Part shown: positions 62,634 through 64,000 of the stretch, piece after piece
How the letters are laid out: each line of letters starts with the position of its first letter
Position numbering within the stretch: the first letter of the stretch is position 1
Assembly (NCBI RefSeq): GCF_901000735.1
Contig: NC_081547.1
Location: 22,498,046-22,562,045, forward strand
DNA from: Corylus avellana
Lineage: Eukaryota > Streptophyta > Magnoliopsida > Fagales > Betulaceae
DNA length: 64,000 nucleotides
Reading direction: 5' to 3'
Made by a program: the position numbers and the translations under genes
The notes under the pieces: model-generated
Told to the model about the DNA's origin: nothing
The model's database searches: none
The model's input: only the letters and a program-made list of their open reading frames with translations

Positions 62634-63635
62634 GGAAAAAATATAAAATGGCCCAAATTACTAGTTATTTGCAATTTGGCCTTTTAATTTGGCCTTCTAA
62701 TGGTCAAAATGTAATAAGGTAGCATCCAAATTATCAGCCAGATGTAATTTGACATCTCCGTTAGCCAGCATGTCAAAATGAATGGAAAATACAAAAAGAT
62801 GTCCGTTTGTTGAGGTTAAGTTCCTAAAATGCCTTTTTTATAACACAAAAAAAAAAAAAAAATCAATTTAAAAAAAGCCCACAAACGTTGTGTTGCTTGA
62901 AAAAAAAAATCTCGTCCAGCAGCTTCCTCACTTCATCTTCTTCGTTAGTTCACCCTTCCAGTTCGCATAGGTGCGAGAAAGGAGTGCACAAAATTGGAGA
63001 ACCATGAATGAGTTTTGTCCTTGTGATTTTCATGGTCGCTTTCATCTTCTTCTGAATTGGGGGGTTCACATATCGCCTCATTTTCATATCTAAACCCAAA
63101 TGCAGAACCCATCATCATACTGTGATTTTCATGGTGGGTTTCTTTAGCAATGGGGATTCGTCTTCTTTTGCAAAATTTGACTGCGATTTGTCCAAACTCC
63201 TCTCATGTAGTAGTTGATCCAAACTTCTCTAACCCTACCCCAAATTTCTCAAGTTGATAGCTGTTTTGATTTGCTTGTATGAAAGATGATTTAGTGGTGT
63301 GATTTTTGCTGGTTTGATTTAGTGGAGAGGATTTGTGTGAATGAGGATTTGCTGGTATGATTTTTGTGGGACATACCTGAAGAAATTAATAAAGAAATGG
63401 GAAAATAAAACAAACAAAAAAATTTATTTTTTTTTTTCAAAATGAGCATTTTAGTAACTTAACCTCAACAAAACGACGTCGTTTTGCATTTTCCATCCAT
63501 TTTGATGGTGTTGACTAACAGAGTGGCTAAATTGTAACTGGCTGGTAGTTTGGGGGCTACTTTATTACATTTTGAACATTATGAGACAAAATTACAAATG
63601 ACTAGTAGTTTAGGGAACCAATTTATATTTTTTCC
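62634..63635. mobile_element. Non-autonomous TIR element upstream of RAE1
   Basis: Arms of about 210 bp: the left starts GGAAAAAATATAAAATGGCC and includes TTACTAGTTATTTGCAAT and GAGGTTAAGTTCCTAAAATG; the right carries the complements, ending ATTTATATTTTTTCC. The flanks AACGATTTA and AAGAATTTA agree at 7 of 9 positions, suggesting a decayed 9-bp Mutator-type duplication. The core (62870-63420) is unique and has no known coding potential. Confidence 0.65.
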
Positions 63636-64000
63636 AAGAATTTATTATATTTTGTCTTTGATGTTAGTGGATGGGTTTAAAGAGCCGGCTAAACGGGTTA
63701 GTGTGTCGGGTTCAGGTTTAGATTTGGGTTAACTCGATCCGTTATATCAATTTGAATACAACCTACCTAACCTGATCTGACTTTTTCTTTTTGGTAAAGT
63801 CTAACTACATTTCTTAAACTATCATCAAATTGACGACTGTCTCTCCAAATTATTAAAATAGAGAATAACTTCTATAAAGATTTGGCATAAACTAGTTATT
63901 TTGTAACCTCCAATAAAAAAAAGTAAACACTTAACCCAAACAACAACCTCTACAGCAAACTATCTCTTCATCACACTTCCAATGTATATTTCACCAAGTT
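63636..64000. other. Terminal intergenic DNA
   Basis: AT-rich sequence with no recognisable gene or element end. Confidence 0.4.

Overview
The window is plant nuclear DNA, from a eudicot and probably a woody one. The coding genes have typical plant introns, the intergenic DNA is AT-rich and full of MITEs, Mutator-like and hAT elements, SINEs and LINE relics, and every recognisable protein is a land-plant family. The many short elements with GGGGTGG/CCACCCC interiors remind me of Fagales genomes, but that is only an impression.

Layout. 1-3480: AT-rich intergenic DNA with a CACTA-like fragment. 3651-4295 (+): a PADRE/DUF4228 protein. 4628-4937: a long foldback. 6643-10241 (+): three exons encoding only the C-terminal dsRNA-binding end of a Dicer-like 4 protein, with a 2.6 kb intron full of transposons. 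10643-16385 (-): a complete 15-exon plasma-membrane H+-ATPase, 954 residues, convergent with the DCL4 fragment. 18336-32942: two nearly identical 7.25 kb non-coding blocks separated by exactly 100 N. I read these as an unmerged overlap of two contig ends rather than a real tandem duplication. 35906-36727 (-): a two-exon AP2/ERF gene of the ERF003 type. 36840-48780: gene-free DNA with tRNA-derived SINEs, TIR elements, and a hAT nested in a Mutator-like element. 48789-62062 (-): the complete nucleoporin/mRNA-export gene RAE1, 347 residues in 11 coding exons, expanded to 13 kb by intronic insertions. One of these is a PIF/Harbinger-like element containing a chloroplast atpB fragment; another is a three-level transposon nest. 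62634-63635: a TIR element upstream of the RAE1 promoter.

The four intact genes (PADRE, H+-ATPase, ERF003-like, RAE1) share no evident pathway; they are ordinary neighbours on a plant chromosome. The unusual content is structural: the probable assembly duplication, the isolated DCL4 tail, the plastid fragment inside a DNA transposon, a GC-AG intron in the H+-ATPase gene, and several nests with readable target-site duplications. All splice models were built by hand from reading frame, family similarity and splice consensus. No alignment or database search was run.
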